DNA from: Streptosporangium pseudovulgare
GTDB lineage: Bacteria > Actinomycetota > Actinomycetes > Streptosporangiales > Streptosporangiaceae
Length of the DNA: 64,000 nucleotides
NCBI RefSeq assembly: GCF_014648055.1
Contig: NZ_BMQJ01000007.1
Coordinates: forward strand, 1,046-65,045
Direction: 5' to 3'
Of this stretch, positions 1 to 10,273 are shown one piece after another; the first letter of the stretch is position 1, and each line of letters begins with the position of its first letter. The notes under the pieces are model-generated. The model made no database searches, was not told the DNA's origin, and saw nothing but the letters and a program-made list of their open reading frames with translations. Position numbers and translations under genes: made by a program.

Positions 1-221
1 GCCAGATCGGAGGCGGACAGGTTCGCCCTGTTGAGAGCCGTCTGGACCACCGAGCGGGTGCGTTCCCAGATCTCCACCGGGTCGTGCTCGACCCAGCCGG
101 CCCGGGGCAGGATCTGCTCGTGTTCGAGCTGGTGGCGGGCGACCTCGTTGCCGCCGTGGTCGAAGATCATGAATCGGGTGCTCGTCGTCCCCTGGTCGAC
201 TGCTCCGACGAAGTCAGGCAT
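1..221 (-). CDS. glpK: Glycerol kinase, N-terminal part only (gene runs off the left edge)
   Basis: ATP-dependent glycerol kinase, which makes glycerol-3-phosphate in the cytoplasm. Only the first 73 codons are in the window. They contain the FGGY-kinase phosphate-binding signature [14 protein letters not shown] at residues 9-22 and the family segment [11 protein letters not shown] near residues 40-50, both diagnostic of GlpK. The ATG at 219-221 sits directly before the aquaporin-type start of the conserved domain, so the start is secure. It lies 128 bp downstream of glpF on the same strand, the usual glpF-glpK operon order. The downstream neighbour, often glpD, is outside the window. Confidence 0.95.
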   Translation of the reverse strand, partial: MPDFVGAVDQGTTSTRFMIFDHGGNEVARHQLEHEQILPRAGWVEHDPVEIWERTRSVVQTALNRANLSASDL

Positions 222-349
222 GAGGGTCGTGTCTCCTTTGGCGCTCGGTTGATCAGCCGGGGCCTCTCCGGTCCGGCGGCTTGCGGGGCGGCTCGCGCGC
301 GGTCTCCCGGCCGGTCTCGTGTACGGTCCCGGACGGACGTCAGGCGGGG

Positions 350-1207
350 TCAGGCTGCCTCGCTGTCGGCCGGCACCCGGCCCGCCCCGGGCTCGTCGGC
401 CGGCACCGGCACCCGGCCCGCCTCGGGCTCCTCGCCGGGCGGCAGGAACCGGGCCACCATGATCTGGTAGAGGCCCGCGCCGAGCAACCCTCCGATCAGC
501 GGGCCCACGATCGGCACCCAGAAGTAGAGCCGGCCGTACTGGTCCTGCCAGGCGGTCTCGTAGCCGGTGAGGAAGGAGGCCAGGCGCGGCCCGAAGTCGC
601 GGGCGGGGTTGATGGCGTAGCCGGCGTCGGTGCCCCAGGCCATGCCGATCGCCACCACGATCAGGCCCACCACGAAGGGCGCGAGGTTCGCCGCGGGCGC
701 GGAGTTGCGCAGGTCGGAGACGGCGAGTATGAGCAGGAGCAGGATCGCGGTGCCGATCACCTGGTCGCGGAGGGCGCCCCAGGTGCCCACGGGCAGGGTG
801 CCGTTGCCGGGCAGCGTCGAGAAGACGCCCTGTGTCTTGATCGTCAGTCCCGGGTCGGCGGCGTGCAGCACCTCGGTGTAGTTCCACCGCACGATCAGCG
901 CGGCGACGAACGCGCCCGCGGTCTGCGCCAGCGAGTAGGGAAGCACCTTGCGCCAGGGGAAGCCCTTGAACGCGGCGAGTGCGACGGTGACGGCGGGGTT
1001 GAGGTGCGCCCCGCTGATCCGGGCCGCCACGTAGACGCCGAGGGTGACGCCCAGGCCCCAGGCCCAGGCGATGCTGTCGTGGTCGCCGATCCCGCCCGCG
1101 ACGACCTGGGCGACGACTCCGGTTCCGAACAGGATAAGGATCATGGTTCCCGCGAACTCGGCGGCCAGCTCACCGAGCAGGCCCCGGGCTCTCACAGATT
1201 CCGCCAC
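350..1207 (-). CDS. glpF: Glycerol uptake facilitator (MIP/aquaporin family)
   Basis: Integral membrane channel that lets glycerol equilibrate across the membrane before GlpK traps it. The 285-residue protein shows both aquaporin signature loops, NPAVT at residues 70-74 and NPARD at residues 200-204. The Asp after the second NPA is typical of glycerol facilitators rather than strict water channels. About six hydrophobic helices are visible, followed by a hydrophilic Pro/Glu/Gly-rich tail of about 35 residues ([19 protein letters not shown]) that is an internal imperfect repeat. It is first in an apparent glpF-glpK operon. The upstream 334 bp are shared with the divergent P450 gene. Confidence 0.95.
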   Translation of the reverse strand: MAESVRARGLLGELAAEFAGTMILILFGTGVVAQVVAGGIGDHDSIAWAWGLGVTLGVYVAARISGAHLNPAVTVALAAFKGFPWRKVLPYSLAQTAGAFVAALIVRWNYTEVLHAADPGLTIKTQGVFSTLPGNGTLPVGTWGALRDQVIGTAILLLLILAVSDLRNSAPAANLAPFVVGLIVVAIGMAWGTDAGYAINPARDFGPRLASFLTGYETAWQDQYGRLYFWVPIVGPLIGGLLGAGLYQIMVARFLPPGEEPEAGRVPVPADEPGAGRVPADSEAA

Positions 1208-1350
1208 TTCTCCTCCTCATCGTGCCGTGCTGCGGCGCGGGCCGTACCCGGCTCGATGCGGCTACCGGGGGCCTCGCGGACAGCCATGGAGGAAGGCCAC
1301 CGGAACCCGGCGGCCCTCGCACAATTCGGACGTTAAGGTCATGATGATCA

Positions 1351-1362
1351 ACGGTCAACCGT
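1351..1362. promoter_or_regulatory. Small palindrome in the glpF/P450 divergent intergenic region
   Basis: ACGGT-CA-ACCGT, a 12-bp inverted repeat in the otherwise gene-free stretch 1208-1541. Read on the minus strand, TTGACC occurs inside it and could be a -35 element for glpF, with a weak -10 candidate about 16 bp on. The binding protein is unknown. Nothing else recognisable was seen between the two genes except a locally AT-rich run at 1340-1385. Confidence 0.3.
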
Positions 1363-1541
1363 AATAACAGAGAAATATTCTGGCATTTCGGCGCGTTTCC
1401 GCCGTGGCGATTCCGCCGGTCGTGACGTGTGCGCCGGGCCGCCACGCCCCCGGCGAACCGGGACCCGGCCCTTGCCGTGCCCGCCCTGACATGTAACGGT
1501 CGAAGAGAATCCGACCGCGAGTACAGGGGGGTACGTTCCGC

Positions 1542-2711
1542 ATGGAGAAGAGGATGCCGTTCGAGCGGGAGAACCTGCTCGACCTGCCCGACACGTACCG
1601 GGAACTGCGCGCCACCGAGCCTGTGGCGCGGGTCCGCACCTACGTGGGCGACCCCGCGTGGCTGGTCACCGGCTACGAGGAGGCCCGGCAGGCCCTCTCC
1701 GACCCGCGCCTGGGCCGCTCGTCCCCCGATCCGGAGCGCTCCTCCCGGATCTCGGACTCGGTGCTGTTCGGCGGCCCGCGCGACGAGATCGAGACCGAGA
1801 AGTCCCGGCACCAGCGGATGCGCCGGATGCTCACCCCGGCCTTCTCCGCCCGCCGGATGGGCGCCATGCGGCCGCGCGTCCAGGAGCTCGTCGACGAACT
1901 CCTCGACCGCCTCGCCGAGCTGCCGAAGCCGGTCGACCTGCACGAGGGGTTCTCCGTCCCGCTGCCCATCCTGGTGATCTGCGAGCTGCTCGGCGTGCCG
2001 TACGAGGACCGCGACCACTTCAGGAAGCTGGCCGACGAGATGGGGATGCTGGGCGACCCGATGCGGGCCCAGGCGGCGATGGACGCCATGACCGACTACG
2101 CCGGGGGGATCCTCGCCGAGAAGCGGGCGCGCCCGGCCGAGGACGTCTTCTCCGACCTGGCCACCATGGACGCCTCCGACGAGGAGGCGGCCAAGCTCGC
2201 GGGAGGGCTGCTGTTCGCGGGTCACGAGACCACGGTCAGCCGGATCGACTACGGCGTGCTCCTGCTGCTGTCCAACCCCGAGCAGCGGGACGCCCTGGTC
2301 GCCGACCCGTCGCTGGCGGACGCGGCGGTGGAGGAGATCCTGCGCCTGGCCGCGCCGAGCGACCACGGCCTGCCCCGCTACGCCCAGGAGCCGGTCACCG
2401 TCGGCGGCGTGGCCGTCGAACCCGGTGAGGCGGTGGTCGTCTCCATCCAGTCGGCCAACCGCGACGAGCGGGCTTTCCCGGATCCCGAGCGGTTCGACCT
2501 GCGCCGCCCCACCGGCGAGCCGCACGTCGGGTTCGGTTACGGCCCGCACTTCTGCATCGGGGCGAGCCTGGCCCGGGTGGAGCTGCGGACGGTGTTCGGC
2601 ACGCTGTTCCGGCGCTTCCCCACGCTGGCCCTGGCGGTGCCCATGGAGGAGATCCAGGCTCGTCCGAACGCCCTGACCGGCGGCCTCACCGGCCTGCCCG
2701 TGACCTGGTAG
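1542..2711 (+). CDS. Cytochrome P450
   Basis: Soluble bacterial class I P450 monooxygenase. The 389-residue protein has the I-helix oxygen-binding motif AGHETT near residue 225, the K-helix ExxR motif in EEILR, and the haem-binding loop FGYGPHFCIG with the thiolate ligand at Cys338. Length is typical. It resembles CYP105/CYP107-type actinomycete enzymes used in secondary metabolism or xenobiotic oxidation, but the substrate cannot be read from sequence. No ferredoxin or reductase gene is adjacent, so electrons must come from elsewhere. The ATG at 1554 (MPFEREN), which has GGAG six bases upstream, is an equally plausible start. A bulged hairpin follows the stop. Confidence 0.95.
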   Translation: MEKRMPFERENLLDLPDTYRELRATEPVARVRTYVGDPAWLVTGYEEARQALSDPRLGRSSPDPERSSRISDSVLFGGPRDEIETEKSRHQRMRRMLTPAFSARRMGAMRPRVQELVDELLDRLAELPKPVDLHEGFSVPLPILVICELLGVPYEDRDHFRKLADEMGMLGDPMRAQAAMDAMTDYAGGILAEKRARPAEDVFSDLATMDASDEEAAKLAGGLLFAGHETTVSRIDYGVLLLLSNPEQRDALVADPSLADAAVEEILRLAAPSDHGLPRYAQEPVTVGGVAVEPGEAVVVSIQSANRDERAFPDPERFDLRRPTGEPHVGFGYGPHFCIGASLARVELRTVFGTLFRRFPTLALAVPMEEIQARPNALTGGLTGLPVTW

Positions 2712-2714
2712 CCC

Positions 2715-2738
2715 GGCCGTCCCCTGAAAGGGGCGGCC
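2715..2738. terminator. Hairpin terminator between P450 and the convergent 2H phosphoesterase gene
   Basis: GGCCGTCCCCT, a 3-base loop, then AGGGGCGGCC: a ten-pair stem with one bulged T and no T-tract. It lies 4 bp after the P450 stop and before the convergent gene's stop, so it can serve both directions. Confidence 0.5.
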
Positions 2739-2754
2739 AGGGCGGGGAGATCGC

Positions 2755-3270
2755 TCAGGCCAGGGGGACGAAGGAGTCGCGGGCGTGGTCGGCGACGGCG
2801 GCGCCGACCACGGTCGCCTCGATCGGCAGCACGTCCATGCACAGCCGGATCGCGTCCACGAGCATCGGGCTGGGCACCCGCATGGACAGCGTGCAGTGCG
2901 GCACCCAGCGGCCGGGCAGATAGACGTCGAAGCCGCCGATCCCGGCCCGGCCGAGCCGTTCGTGCACCGCCGCGTGGTGGGCGAGCAGCTCCGGCGTCGG
3001 GATCGGGCCGAGCCAGAGCACCCGGCCCAGGAACTGCCCGACGAAGTCGAAGCGCAGCTCGAACGGCACCGCCACCCGCATGTCCCGCAGCGCCGCGACG
3101 ACCCCGGGGCCGTCGAGCCGGGGAGCGCCGATCAGCGAGACGTGGGGACGGTGCCGGCCGCTGAGCAGGTCGCGCATCGACGGCACACCCGCCCGCGCCA
3201 GCGCGTCCCACAGCGTCCTGATGCGTTTCTCGGCGGCGGGATCGAGATAGAGCTCCAGGGCGGCGACCAT
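2755..3270 (-). CDS. 2'-5' RNA ligase / 2H phosphoesterase superfamily protein
   Basis: A 171-residue protein of LigT-like length. It carries two HxS/T-type motifs, RPHVSLIG around residues 41-48 and VPHCTLSM around residues 123-130, which form the twin-histidine active site of the 2H phosphoesterase superfamily. Known members act on 2',5' or cyclic phosphodiester bonds in RNA or nucleotides. The physiological substrate here is unknown. There is no signal peptide, so it is probably cytoplasmic. It stands alone on the minus strand, convergent with the P450. The assignment rests on the motif pair and length. Confidence 0.85.
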   Translation of the reverse strand: MVAALELYLDPAAEKRIRTLWDALARAGVPSMRDLLSGRHRPHVSLIGAPRLDGPGVVAALRDMRVAVPFELRFDFVGQFLGRVLWLGPIPTPELLAHHAAVHERLGRAGIGGFDVYLPGRWVPHCTLSMRVPSPMLVDAIRLCMDVLPIEATVVGAAVADHARDSFVPLA

Positions 3271-3312
3271 GAGGGAAGGGTAGGGCCTTTCCCGCGGACC
3301 CCCGTCCCGCCG

Positions 3313-3392
3313 GGTCCGGCACCCGGGTCAGGGACGCGGGTGCCGGACCGGTGGGACGGGCGCCGGACCCGGGCCAGGGCGCCGGGTCCGGC
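3313..3392. terminator. Two consecutive GC hairpins downstream of the SGNH hydrolase gene
   Basis: GCCGGACCCGG (3362-3372) pairs perfectly with 3382-3392 around a 9-base loop, 3 bp beyond the SGNH gene stop. A second perfect 13-bp stem, GGTCCGGCACCCG (3313-3325) with 3337-3349, follows it. There is no T-tract, as is usual for actinomycete terminators. Confidence 0.6.
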
Positions 3393-3395
3393 GGG

Positions 3396-4241
3396 TCAGA
3401 GCAGGAAGCCGGTCGCCCCGTAGGTGACCTCGGACAGGACGGCCTGACCGCCGGTGTTGGGGTGGAAGTAGTCCCAGGTGCTCAGGTGCGACAGCGTGAA
3501 GGGGTAGGAGAAGACGGCGCCGCCGTCGTGCCGGCAGTTGACCTGCTCGGAGCAGACCCGTGTCAGGACGTCGTTGAAGTCGACGACGCGCTGCCGCACC
3601 CGGTCACGCCGGTCGGCGTCGGCCTGGGCGGTGGACAGCGGGTTGGCCAGCATCGACTTGCAGATGCCGAAGGCCGACCACGCCGTCCGGGCCGACGAGC
3701 TGCCCTTGCCCGCCTCCCACAGCCGCTTGATGTCGGGGATGGTGGCGACGAAGATCGACGCGTTGGGCAGGCCGGTGACGAGCGTCTGCATCGCCGTACG
3801 GAATCTCGCCTCGAAGTCGGCGACCGACGTCATGGTGGACTCCGACGACGTACAGGCGTCGTTGGCCCCGATGAGGATCGTCACGTAGCCGGCGTTCTGG
3901 GAGACGGCCTTCTGGGCCTGGCCTGCCATGTCGGCGACCTTGGCGCCCGTCTTGGCGTCGTTGTAGGCGACGAGAGACGGGTTGGCGGCGCGCAGGCGCA
4001 GGTAGTGGCTGTTGACGGACGTGCTGGACCCGGTGGACCACGACCTGGACGCGCAGTCGAGGTAGTAGCCGCAGGCGTTGAAACCGCGGGTGATGGAGTC
4101 GCCCATCGAGGCCATGACGCCGGGGGCCTGGGCGGCCTGCGAGGCGTTCGCCAGGGTCAGGGCCGGGACGAACGCGAGCATCACGGCCGCGAGGAGGGTG
4201 AGGGCGCGATGGAGGGTGAGGGCGCGACGGAGGGTGTGCAT
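3396..4241 (-). CDS. Secreted SGNH/GDSL hydrolase
   Basis: Extracellular esterase or lipase of the SGNH fold. The N-terminus is a Sec signal (LTLLAAVMLAFVPALTLANASQA, shown in part here as LLAAVMLAFVPALT). The mature protein has block I SMGDSITRG with the nucleophilic Ser near residue 47, block III IGANDACT, and block V DYFHPN with the catalytic Asp/His. Four Cys residues fit disulphides in an exported enzyme. At 281 residues it matches actinomycete secreted lipases such as the S. coelicolor GDSL lipase. Its own promoter should lie in 4242-4551, where the sequence is partly AT-rich. It is transcribed away from the HTH-TPR gene and looks monocistronic. Confidence 0.9.
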   Translation of the reverse strand: MHTLRRALTLHRALTLLAAVMLAFVPALTLANASQAAQAPGVMASMGDSITRGFNACGYYLDCASRSWSTGSSTSVNSHYLRLRAANPSLVAYNDAKTGAKVADMAGQAQKAVSQNAGYVTILIGANDACTSSESTMTSVADFEARFRTAMQTLVTGLPNASIFVATIPDIKRLWEAGKGSSSARTAWSAFGICKSMLANPLSTAQADADRRDRVRQRVVDFNDVLTRVCSEQVNCRHDGGAVFSYPFTLSHLSTWDYFHPNTGGQAVLSEVTYGATGFLL

Positions 4242-4551
4242 CTGCTCTCCTGGGGGGTGCTCCCCTGTCGGGGGTCGTGCTCAGAATGTCAGGTCGCCGC
4301 CTCGCTTTGACAAGTGGAGATGACAGATCGGTTATTCATTCTTGACTTTCGCCTCCGCGCCGCCGCGAGACCGGGCGGGGCGCCGCGCCGGGTCCGGTGT
4401 CCGGACCCGGAAGTCCCAAGACACGCCCAAGGACGTTGCCGGAGTTATTGGGGGCCCGGGGGCGGCGCGGTGACCTGCGGCGGAGGAGAATGGGAACGGT
4501 TGTCCGGGAGTGGACGGGGCGCGAGCGCCCACACGCCGAGAGGACACGGCA

Positions 4552-5856
4552 ATGATCACCATCGAAACTCCTCTCTGGGCCGCCCGGCTGCGTGCGCGAC
4601 GGCGGGCCCGCCTGTGGAGCCGGAGAGAGCTCGGGGAACGGGTCGCCGAGGCCGCGGGTGACGCCGGCCGCGACCGCCTGCCCGGCCCGGACGGGATGGC
4701 CGGGATGGTCGCCTCCTGGGAGGCCGGGGAGCGGCCGGACGAGATGTGCGCGGAGTGGCTGTGCCGGGCGTTCGACGCCGACGAGACCGGCGAGAGAGGC
4801 CTGTTCGGCGGGGAGGCGGCCGGCACGACGCTCTGGCACCACCTGACGGGCGTGCCGCTGGTGCCCGAGCGGTTCTCACCCGACGACGAGGAGCGGACCG
4901 GCCGGGCGATCGAGGACCCGGCGCGGGCCGACGACCGTACGGTCGCCTACTTCGAGGCCGTGCTCGACGCCTACACCCGCACGGACATGCGCCCCGCGGG
5001 CCTGGTCGGCGCCCTGGCCCCGGTCTTCGGCGCGATCCAGGGGCTGCGCCGCGACGCGGGCCCGGCCGTCCGCCGTTCCCTGCTGCGGCTCAGCTCGCAG
5101 GACGCCGACCTGGTCAGCCGGATGTACTGCGAGGCCGGTGACCCGGAGGCGGCGCTGGTCTGGTCGGACCGCGCCCTGCGGGCCGCCCGGGAGGCCGGTG
5201 ACGAGCGGCTGGTGGCGTACGCGCTCGCCCACCGGGCCGGGCTGGAGGAGTTCCGCGGCGATCCCGGGGAGGTGATCGGCCTGGCCGTCGCCGCGCGCGA
5301 GCACGTCACCCCGGCCGAGCCGCCGGCCGCGACGGCCCGCAGGCACGAGGCGCAGGGGCACGCCATGGCGGGTGAGGAGGACATGTGCCACCGCTGCCTT
5401 GAGGAGTGCGCGGAGGAGGCGGCCGCGGGGACGCCGGAGACGCCGGGAACGCCGGGAACATCGGCGGCGTCCGAGGCGCTCGGGGCGTCACGGTCCGGGG
5501 TGGAGGGGGTGGCCCGCCCGGAGCCCGGGACGCCGGACGACGACCGGCTCCGCCCGATCGAGTACCCCGCCGGGCTGGGCGGCGCGCTGGCCGCCGGCTG
5601 TCTCATCGACCTGCACCGTCCCGCCGACGCGATCGAGATGCTGGAGCGGGAGCTGCCCGGCGCCCCGGCCGGGTACATGACGGCGTACGCCATGGCACGC
5701 CTGGCCCACGCCTACGCCGACGCGCACGAGGACGAGCGGTCGGCCGCGACGGCCCGCGCGGCGCTCGCGCTGTCGCAGCGGACCGGCGCGACCCGTGCGA
5801 TGCGGGAACTCCTCCTGATCCACGGCGAGGCGCCCCGCTGGATGTTCGCGGGCTGA
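4552..5856 (+). CDS. HTH transcriptional regulator with C-terminal TPR-like repeats
   Basis: A 434-residue protein with an XRE-like helix-turn-helix region in residues 5-85 (RLRARRRARLWSRRELGERV; ASWEAGERPDEMCAEWLCRAF), followed by long Ala/Leu/Arg-rich helical repeats resembling tetratricopeptides. The ATG at 4552 is preceded by GAGAGGA at good spacing. A GTG 42 bp upstream is possible but less likely. A low-complexity Gly/Thr/Pro insertion (residues 290-330, including ETPGTPGTS) interrupts the repeats. Actinomycete proteins of this layout are regulators near secondary-metabolism or signalling genes. No ligand is evident. It ends 18 bp before the convergent TetR gene. Function is inferred from architecture. 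Confidence 0.75.
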   Translation: MITIETPLWAARLRARRRARLWSRRELGERVAEAAGDAGRDRLPGPDGMAGMVASWEAGERPDEMCAEWLCRAFDADETGERGLFGGEAAGTTLWHHLTGVPLVPERFSPDDEERTGRAIEDPARADDRTVAYFEAVLDAYTRTDMRPAGLVGALAPVFGAIQGLRRDAGPAVRRSLLRLSSQDADLVSRMYCEAGDPEAALVWSDRALRAAREAGDERLVAYALAHRAGLEEFRGDPGEVIGLAVAAREHVTPAEPPAATARRHEAQGHAMAGEEDMCHRCLEECAEEAAAGTPETPGTPGTSAASEALGASRSGVEGVARPEPGTPDDDRLRPIEYPAGLGGALAAGCLIDLHRPADAIEMLERELPGAPAGYMTAYAMARLAHAYADAHEDERSAATARAALALSQRTGATRAMRELLLIHGEAPRWMFAG

Positions 5857-5874
5857 CAGCCGGCCCCCGCGAAC

Positions 5875-6498
5875 TCAGGCGGGGTCACCGGGGTCCCGGG
5901 ACGCGCGGAGGATTCCGGCGCGGGCGGCGACCAGGGCGGTGTCGGCCGCCCGGTCGGCGATCGTGTCGTCCACCGGCTCGCCGCTGACGAACAGCCGGTA
6001 GTACAGCGGCGCGACGGCGGTCCGCACCACCTCGGCGGGGTCGGTGCCCGCCGGCAGCTCGCCGCGCTCGACCGCCCGGGTGACGAGGACGGCCGACTGC
6101 TCGTGGCGGGCGGCGAAGAACGCGCGCAGCGCCCGCGCCGTGGGCACGTTGCGCATGGCGGCCGCGATGAACGCGGTCGAGACCGGCCCCAGCTCCGGAT
6201 CGGCGAAACCGGCCACCACCAGGCGGGCGAGCGCCCGCAGGTCGCCCTGGATCGAGCCGGTGTCGGGGACGGGCCAGGGCTCGCCGCCCGCGAGGTCGAG
6301 GGCGTCGGCGGCGAGCCCCTCCACGCCGCCCCAGCGCCGGTAGACCGTCGTCTTGTGGACGCCGGCGCGCGCGGCGACGCCCTCCACGGTCAGCCCGTCG
6401 AACCCCTTCTCGCCCAGCTCGGCGAGGGTCGCCTGCCGTACGGCCTCGCGCACCCGCGCGGCGCGCCCGCCCGGCCGGGTCGTCCCACCGGAATCCAC
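5875..6498 (-). CDS. TetR/AcrR-family repressor
   Basis: A 207-residue regulator with an N-terminal TetR helix-turn-helix (ATLAELGEKGFDGLTVEGVA then HKTTVYRRWGG, residues 23-70) and a helical ligand-binding C-terminal domain like TetR_C_16/AefR-type proteins. It is divergent from the ABC-F gene, and a perfect 26-bp inverted repeat (6551-6576) lies in the gap between them. That makes it the probable repressor of both itself and the ABC-F/Vgb genes, likely released by the antibiotic these genes protect against. The operator assignment is inferred from position and symmetry. Confidence 0.93.
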   Translation of the reverse strand: MDSGGTTRPGGRAARVREAVRQATLAELGEKGFDGLTVEGVAARAGVHKTTVYRRWGGVEGLAADALDLAGGEPWPVPDTGSIQGDLRALARLVVAGFADPELGPVSTAFIAAAMRNVPTARALRAFFAARHEQSAVLVTRAVERGELPAGTDPAEVVRTAVAPLYYRLFVSGEPVDDTIADRAADTALVAARAGILRASRDPGDPA

Positions 6499-6550
6499 GA
6501 TCCCTCCCGTTATCCGTTTGCCCGTCCCGCGTCGCGTCGGGCATACTCCA

Positions 6551-6576
6551 TCTTAACGCAACTAGTTGCGTTAAGA
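6551..6576. promoter_or_regulatory. Perfect 26-bp palindrome, operator of the divergent TetR/ABC-F pair
   Basis: The half-site TCTTAACGCAACT is followed directly by its exact reverse complement, 13 + 13 bp with no mismatch. The core AACGCAACTAGTTGCGTT resembles operators of AcrR/TetR repressors. It is AT-richer than its surroundings and sits 52 bp from the TetR start and about 90 bp from the ABC-F start, where it would cover both promoters. Confidence 0.85.
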
Positions 6577-6665
6577 TCTGCCACAGCGACCAGGGAGCGC
6601 AGCAGCCATGGGCATCTCGCCGGACACCGCCACGACCCGTTCATCCCGTCTCCCGGAGGAAAACC

Positions 6666-8390
<1,725 letters not shown>

Positions 8391-8553
8391 GCGCCGAGCC
8401 CCGTCCGCGGGGAAGGTCCTCCATCAGCCGGTCCAGGACGTCGCCGCCGAGCGCCGAGCCCCCGCCCGCATGGAAGAGCCCGTCCTCCCCCGTGACGACC
8501 GCCTCATGGCGCGCTCCGACCCACCATCTGTTCCCCCGGACGAAAGGACCCCC

Positions 8554-9462
8554 ATGTCATCCGACCAGACCTTCTCCGTGACGGAGATCCACGTGTCCGG
8601 CCCGGACGCCGGGCCGTACGGCATCGCCGCCGGACCCGACGGCGCGCTGTGGTTCACCCTGGTCCACCAGGGCCGGATCGGCCGGATCACTCCCGGCGGG
8701 GAGCTCACCTCCCATCCGCTCGATCCGGCGTCGGGCGGGCCGACCACCATCACCGCCGGGCCCGACGGCGCCCTGTGGTTCACCGAGTACCGCGGCCACC
8801 GGATCGGGCGCCTCACCACCGGCGGTGAGGCCACCGCGTTCCCGCTGCCCACGCCGGAGGCGGGGCCGTTCGGGATCGCGGCGGGGCCCGACGGCGCCCT
8901 GTGGTTCACCGAGACCGGCGCCGACCGGATCGGCCGCGTCACGGTGGACGGGGAGGTCACCGAGTTCCCGCTGCCGGAACGCGGTGCCTTCCCGTCGGCC
9001 ATCGCCGCCGGGCCCGACGACGCCCTGTGGTTCACGATGAACCAGGCGAACGCCATCGGCAGGATCGGCATGGACGGTGACGTCGCCGTCCACCGGCTGC
9101 CGACCGAGGGCGCGGCCCCGGTGGGCATCACCGCCGGGGTGGACGGCGCGATGTGGTTCGTGGAGATCGGTGCGGGTCAGATCGGGCGGATCACCCCGGA
9201 CGGGCGGATCGAGGAGTTCCCGCTCCCCGACCGCGCCGCCCGCCCGCACGCCATCGTCGCCGGCCCGGACGGGAACTGCTGGTTCACCGAGTGGGGCGCC
9301 AACCGCGTCGGCCGGATCACCCCCGGCGGGCGGATCGACGGGTACGCCCTGCCGACCCCGTCGTCGGAGCCGCACGGCATCGCGGCCGGTCCGGACGGCG
9401 CGCTGTGGGTGGCGCTGGAGATCGGCGCGCTGGCCCGCCTCGCCCCGGAGTTCGCGGGCTGA
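8554..9462 (+). CDS. Virginiamycin B lyase-like seven-bladed beta-propeller (Vgb family)
   Basis: A 302-residue protein built of seven repeats of about 42 residues, each with a core like GIAAGPDGALWFT...RIGRITPGG. This is the arrangement of Vgb, which linearises type B streptogramins by beta-elimination. His residues stand at propeller positions in repeats 6 and 7 (RPHAIVAG, EPHGIAAG), and Glu in FTEWGANR, consistent with the Vgb active-site His/Glu cluster. I cannot confirm the catalytic set without alignment. The ATG at 8554 follows GAAAGGA. An upstream in-frame ATG at 8470 would add an unlikely 28-residue tail. It lies 163 bp after the ABC-F gene. Many annotated Vgb homologues have other roles, so the antibiotic link is inference. 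Confidence 0.85.
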   Translation: MSSDQTFSVTEIHVSGPDAGPYGIAAGPDGALWFTLVHQGRIGRITPGGELTSHPLDPASGGPTTITAGPDGALWFTEYRGHRIGRLTTGGEATAFPLPTPEAGPFGIAAGPDGALWFTETGADRIGRVTVDGEVTEFPLPERGAFPSAIAAGPDDALWFTMNQANAIGRIGMDGDVAVHRLPTEGAAPVGITAGVDGAMWFVEIGAGQIGRITPDGRIEEFPLPDRAARPHAIVAGPDGNCWFTEWGANRVGRITPGGRIDGYALPTPSSEPHGIAAGPDGALWVALEIGALARLAPEFAG

Positions 9463-9521
9463 CCGTCCGGCGTACGGGCAGGACCGGGAATTCAGTTCCG
9501 AAGCGCGGGTATGGACCCCGA

Positions 9522-9758
9522 ATGAGCATCAACGACGAACTTCACGAGGTTGAAGAGGAAATCGCGCGACTGCGTTCCGAGGCGGCCGACCTGCGCGAGC
9601 AGGTGAACGATCTCGGCCCGACCGACGCGGTCGAGCGGTCGGCTCTGATCACCATGGCCGAGCAGCAGGAGTCCCTGGCCGACGACCTGGAGGTCAGGCG
9701 CGAGGGGCTGAACCGGAAGCTCGGCGAGGCGGGCCAGGGGGAGTCGCGGGGGTCCTGA
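9522..9758 (+). CDS. Small coiled-coil hypothetical protein
   Basis: A 78-residue hydrophilic protein, MSINDELHEVEEEIARLRSE onward, almost entirely charged helix with heptad-like spacing of Leu/Ile/Val, predicted to be a coiled coil of two helices around LGPTDAVERS. Codon usage has the genome's third-position GC bias. There is no signal peptide or enzyme motif. It lies 59 bp after the Vgb gene and may be read from the same message or from its own promoter in the short gap. Function unknown. Confidence 0.7.
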   Translation: MSINDELHEVEEEIARLRSEAADLREQVNDLGPTDAVERSALITMAEQQESLADDLEVRREGLNRKLGEAGQGESRGS

Positions 9759-9875
9759 GCCGCGGGGACCGGTGGGCCGCTTTCTCCGGGGACGTGACGT
9801 GACACATCGCAGGCGGTCGGTTACACGCCACCTCGAAGGGTACCCATAACAACGAACCATCATCGGGGGGACGAA

Positions 9876-10178
9876 ATGATCAAATCGCTGCACAAGATGG
9901 GCGTGAAGTCCAGCATGATGTATGCGGCCGGGCTCGCGTCCATCGGCCTGTCGTTCGCGACGTGGTACATGTCGCTCTCGCAGGAGAAGGCCGGGCTGGA
10001 CCGGGCGGACCGCTGGGGCATCTTCATCGGCGAGTGGGCGCCCACCTTCTTCGCGATGGGCGTCGCGCTGCGGATCGAGGAGACCCACGAGGGCATGGAG
10101 CAGGGCCGGGGGCACGGCATGGAGATGACCGAGGGGACCTACGCCGAGGGCATGATGCCCTCGCGCGCCGGGGTCTAG
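9876..10178 (+). CDS. Small membrane protein of unknown function
   Basis: A 100-residue protein with two probable membrane helices (MMYAAGLASIGLSFATWYMS, residues 14-33, and WGIFIGEWAPTFFAMGVAL, residues 51-69) separated by a charged loop QEKAGLDRADR. It ends in a Met/Gly/Glu-rich tail. GGGGGGA lies 8 bases before the ATG. Homologues are seen as hypothetical proteins in streptosporangia-type actinomycetes (my recollection of the family, not a search). A nested 34-bp hairpin follows 2 bp after the stop, so this is a monocistronic unit. Confidence 0.75.
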   Translation: MIKSLHKMGVKSSMMYAAGLASIGLSFATWYMSLSQEKAGLDRADRWGIFIGEWAPTFFAMGVALRIEETHEGMEQGRGHGMEMTEGTYAEGMMPSRAGV

Positions 10179-10180
10179 CC

Positions 10181-10214
10181 CTTCGCGGTCCCCGCCGCGG
10201 GGACCCACGCGAAG
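10181..10214 (+). terminator. Nested hairpin terminator after the small membrane protein
   Basis: Outer stem CTTCGCG/CGCGAAG encloses inner stem GGTCCCCG/CGGGGACC with a 3-base loop. A further long stem at 10232-10275 (GACCGCGA..CGGGCCGC with GCGGCCCG..TCGCGGTC) overlaps the stop of the convergent gene and probably terminates that one. Confidence 0.7.
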
Positions 10215-10273
10215 GTTCGGTTCACGGTGACGACCGCGAACGGGCCGCGTCCACGGGTGCGGCCCGCTCGCGG

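Noticed and set aside
8391..8553. Gap between ABC-F and Vgb genes with a short repeated GAGCGCCGAGCCCC and a minus-strand stretch reading like GGGSALGGDVLDRLMEDL.
   Set aside because: Too short to identify as a gene remnant. No start or ribosome-binding site. Probably chance.
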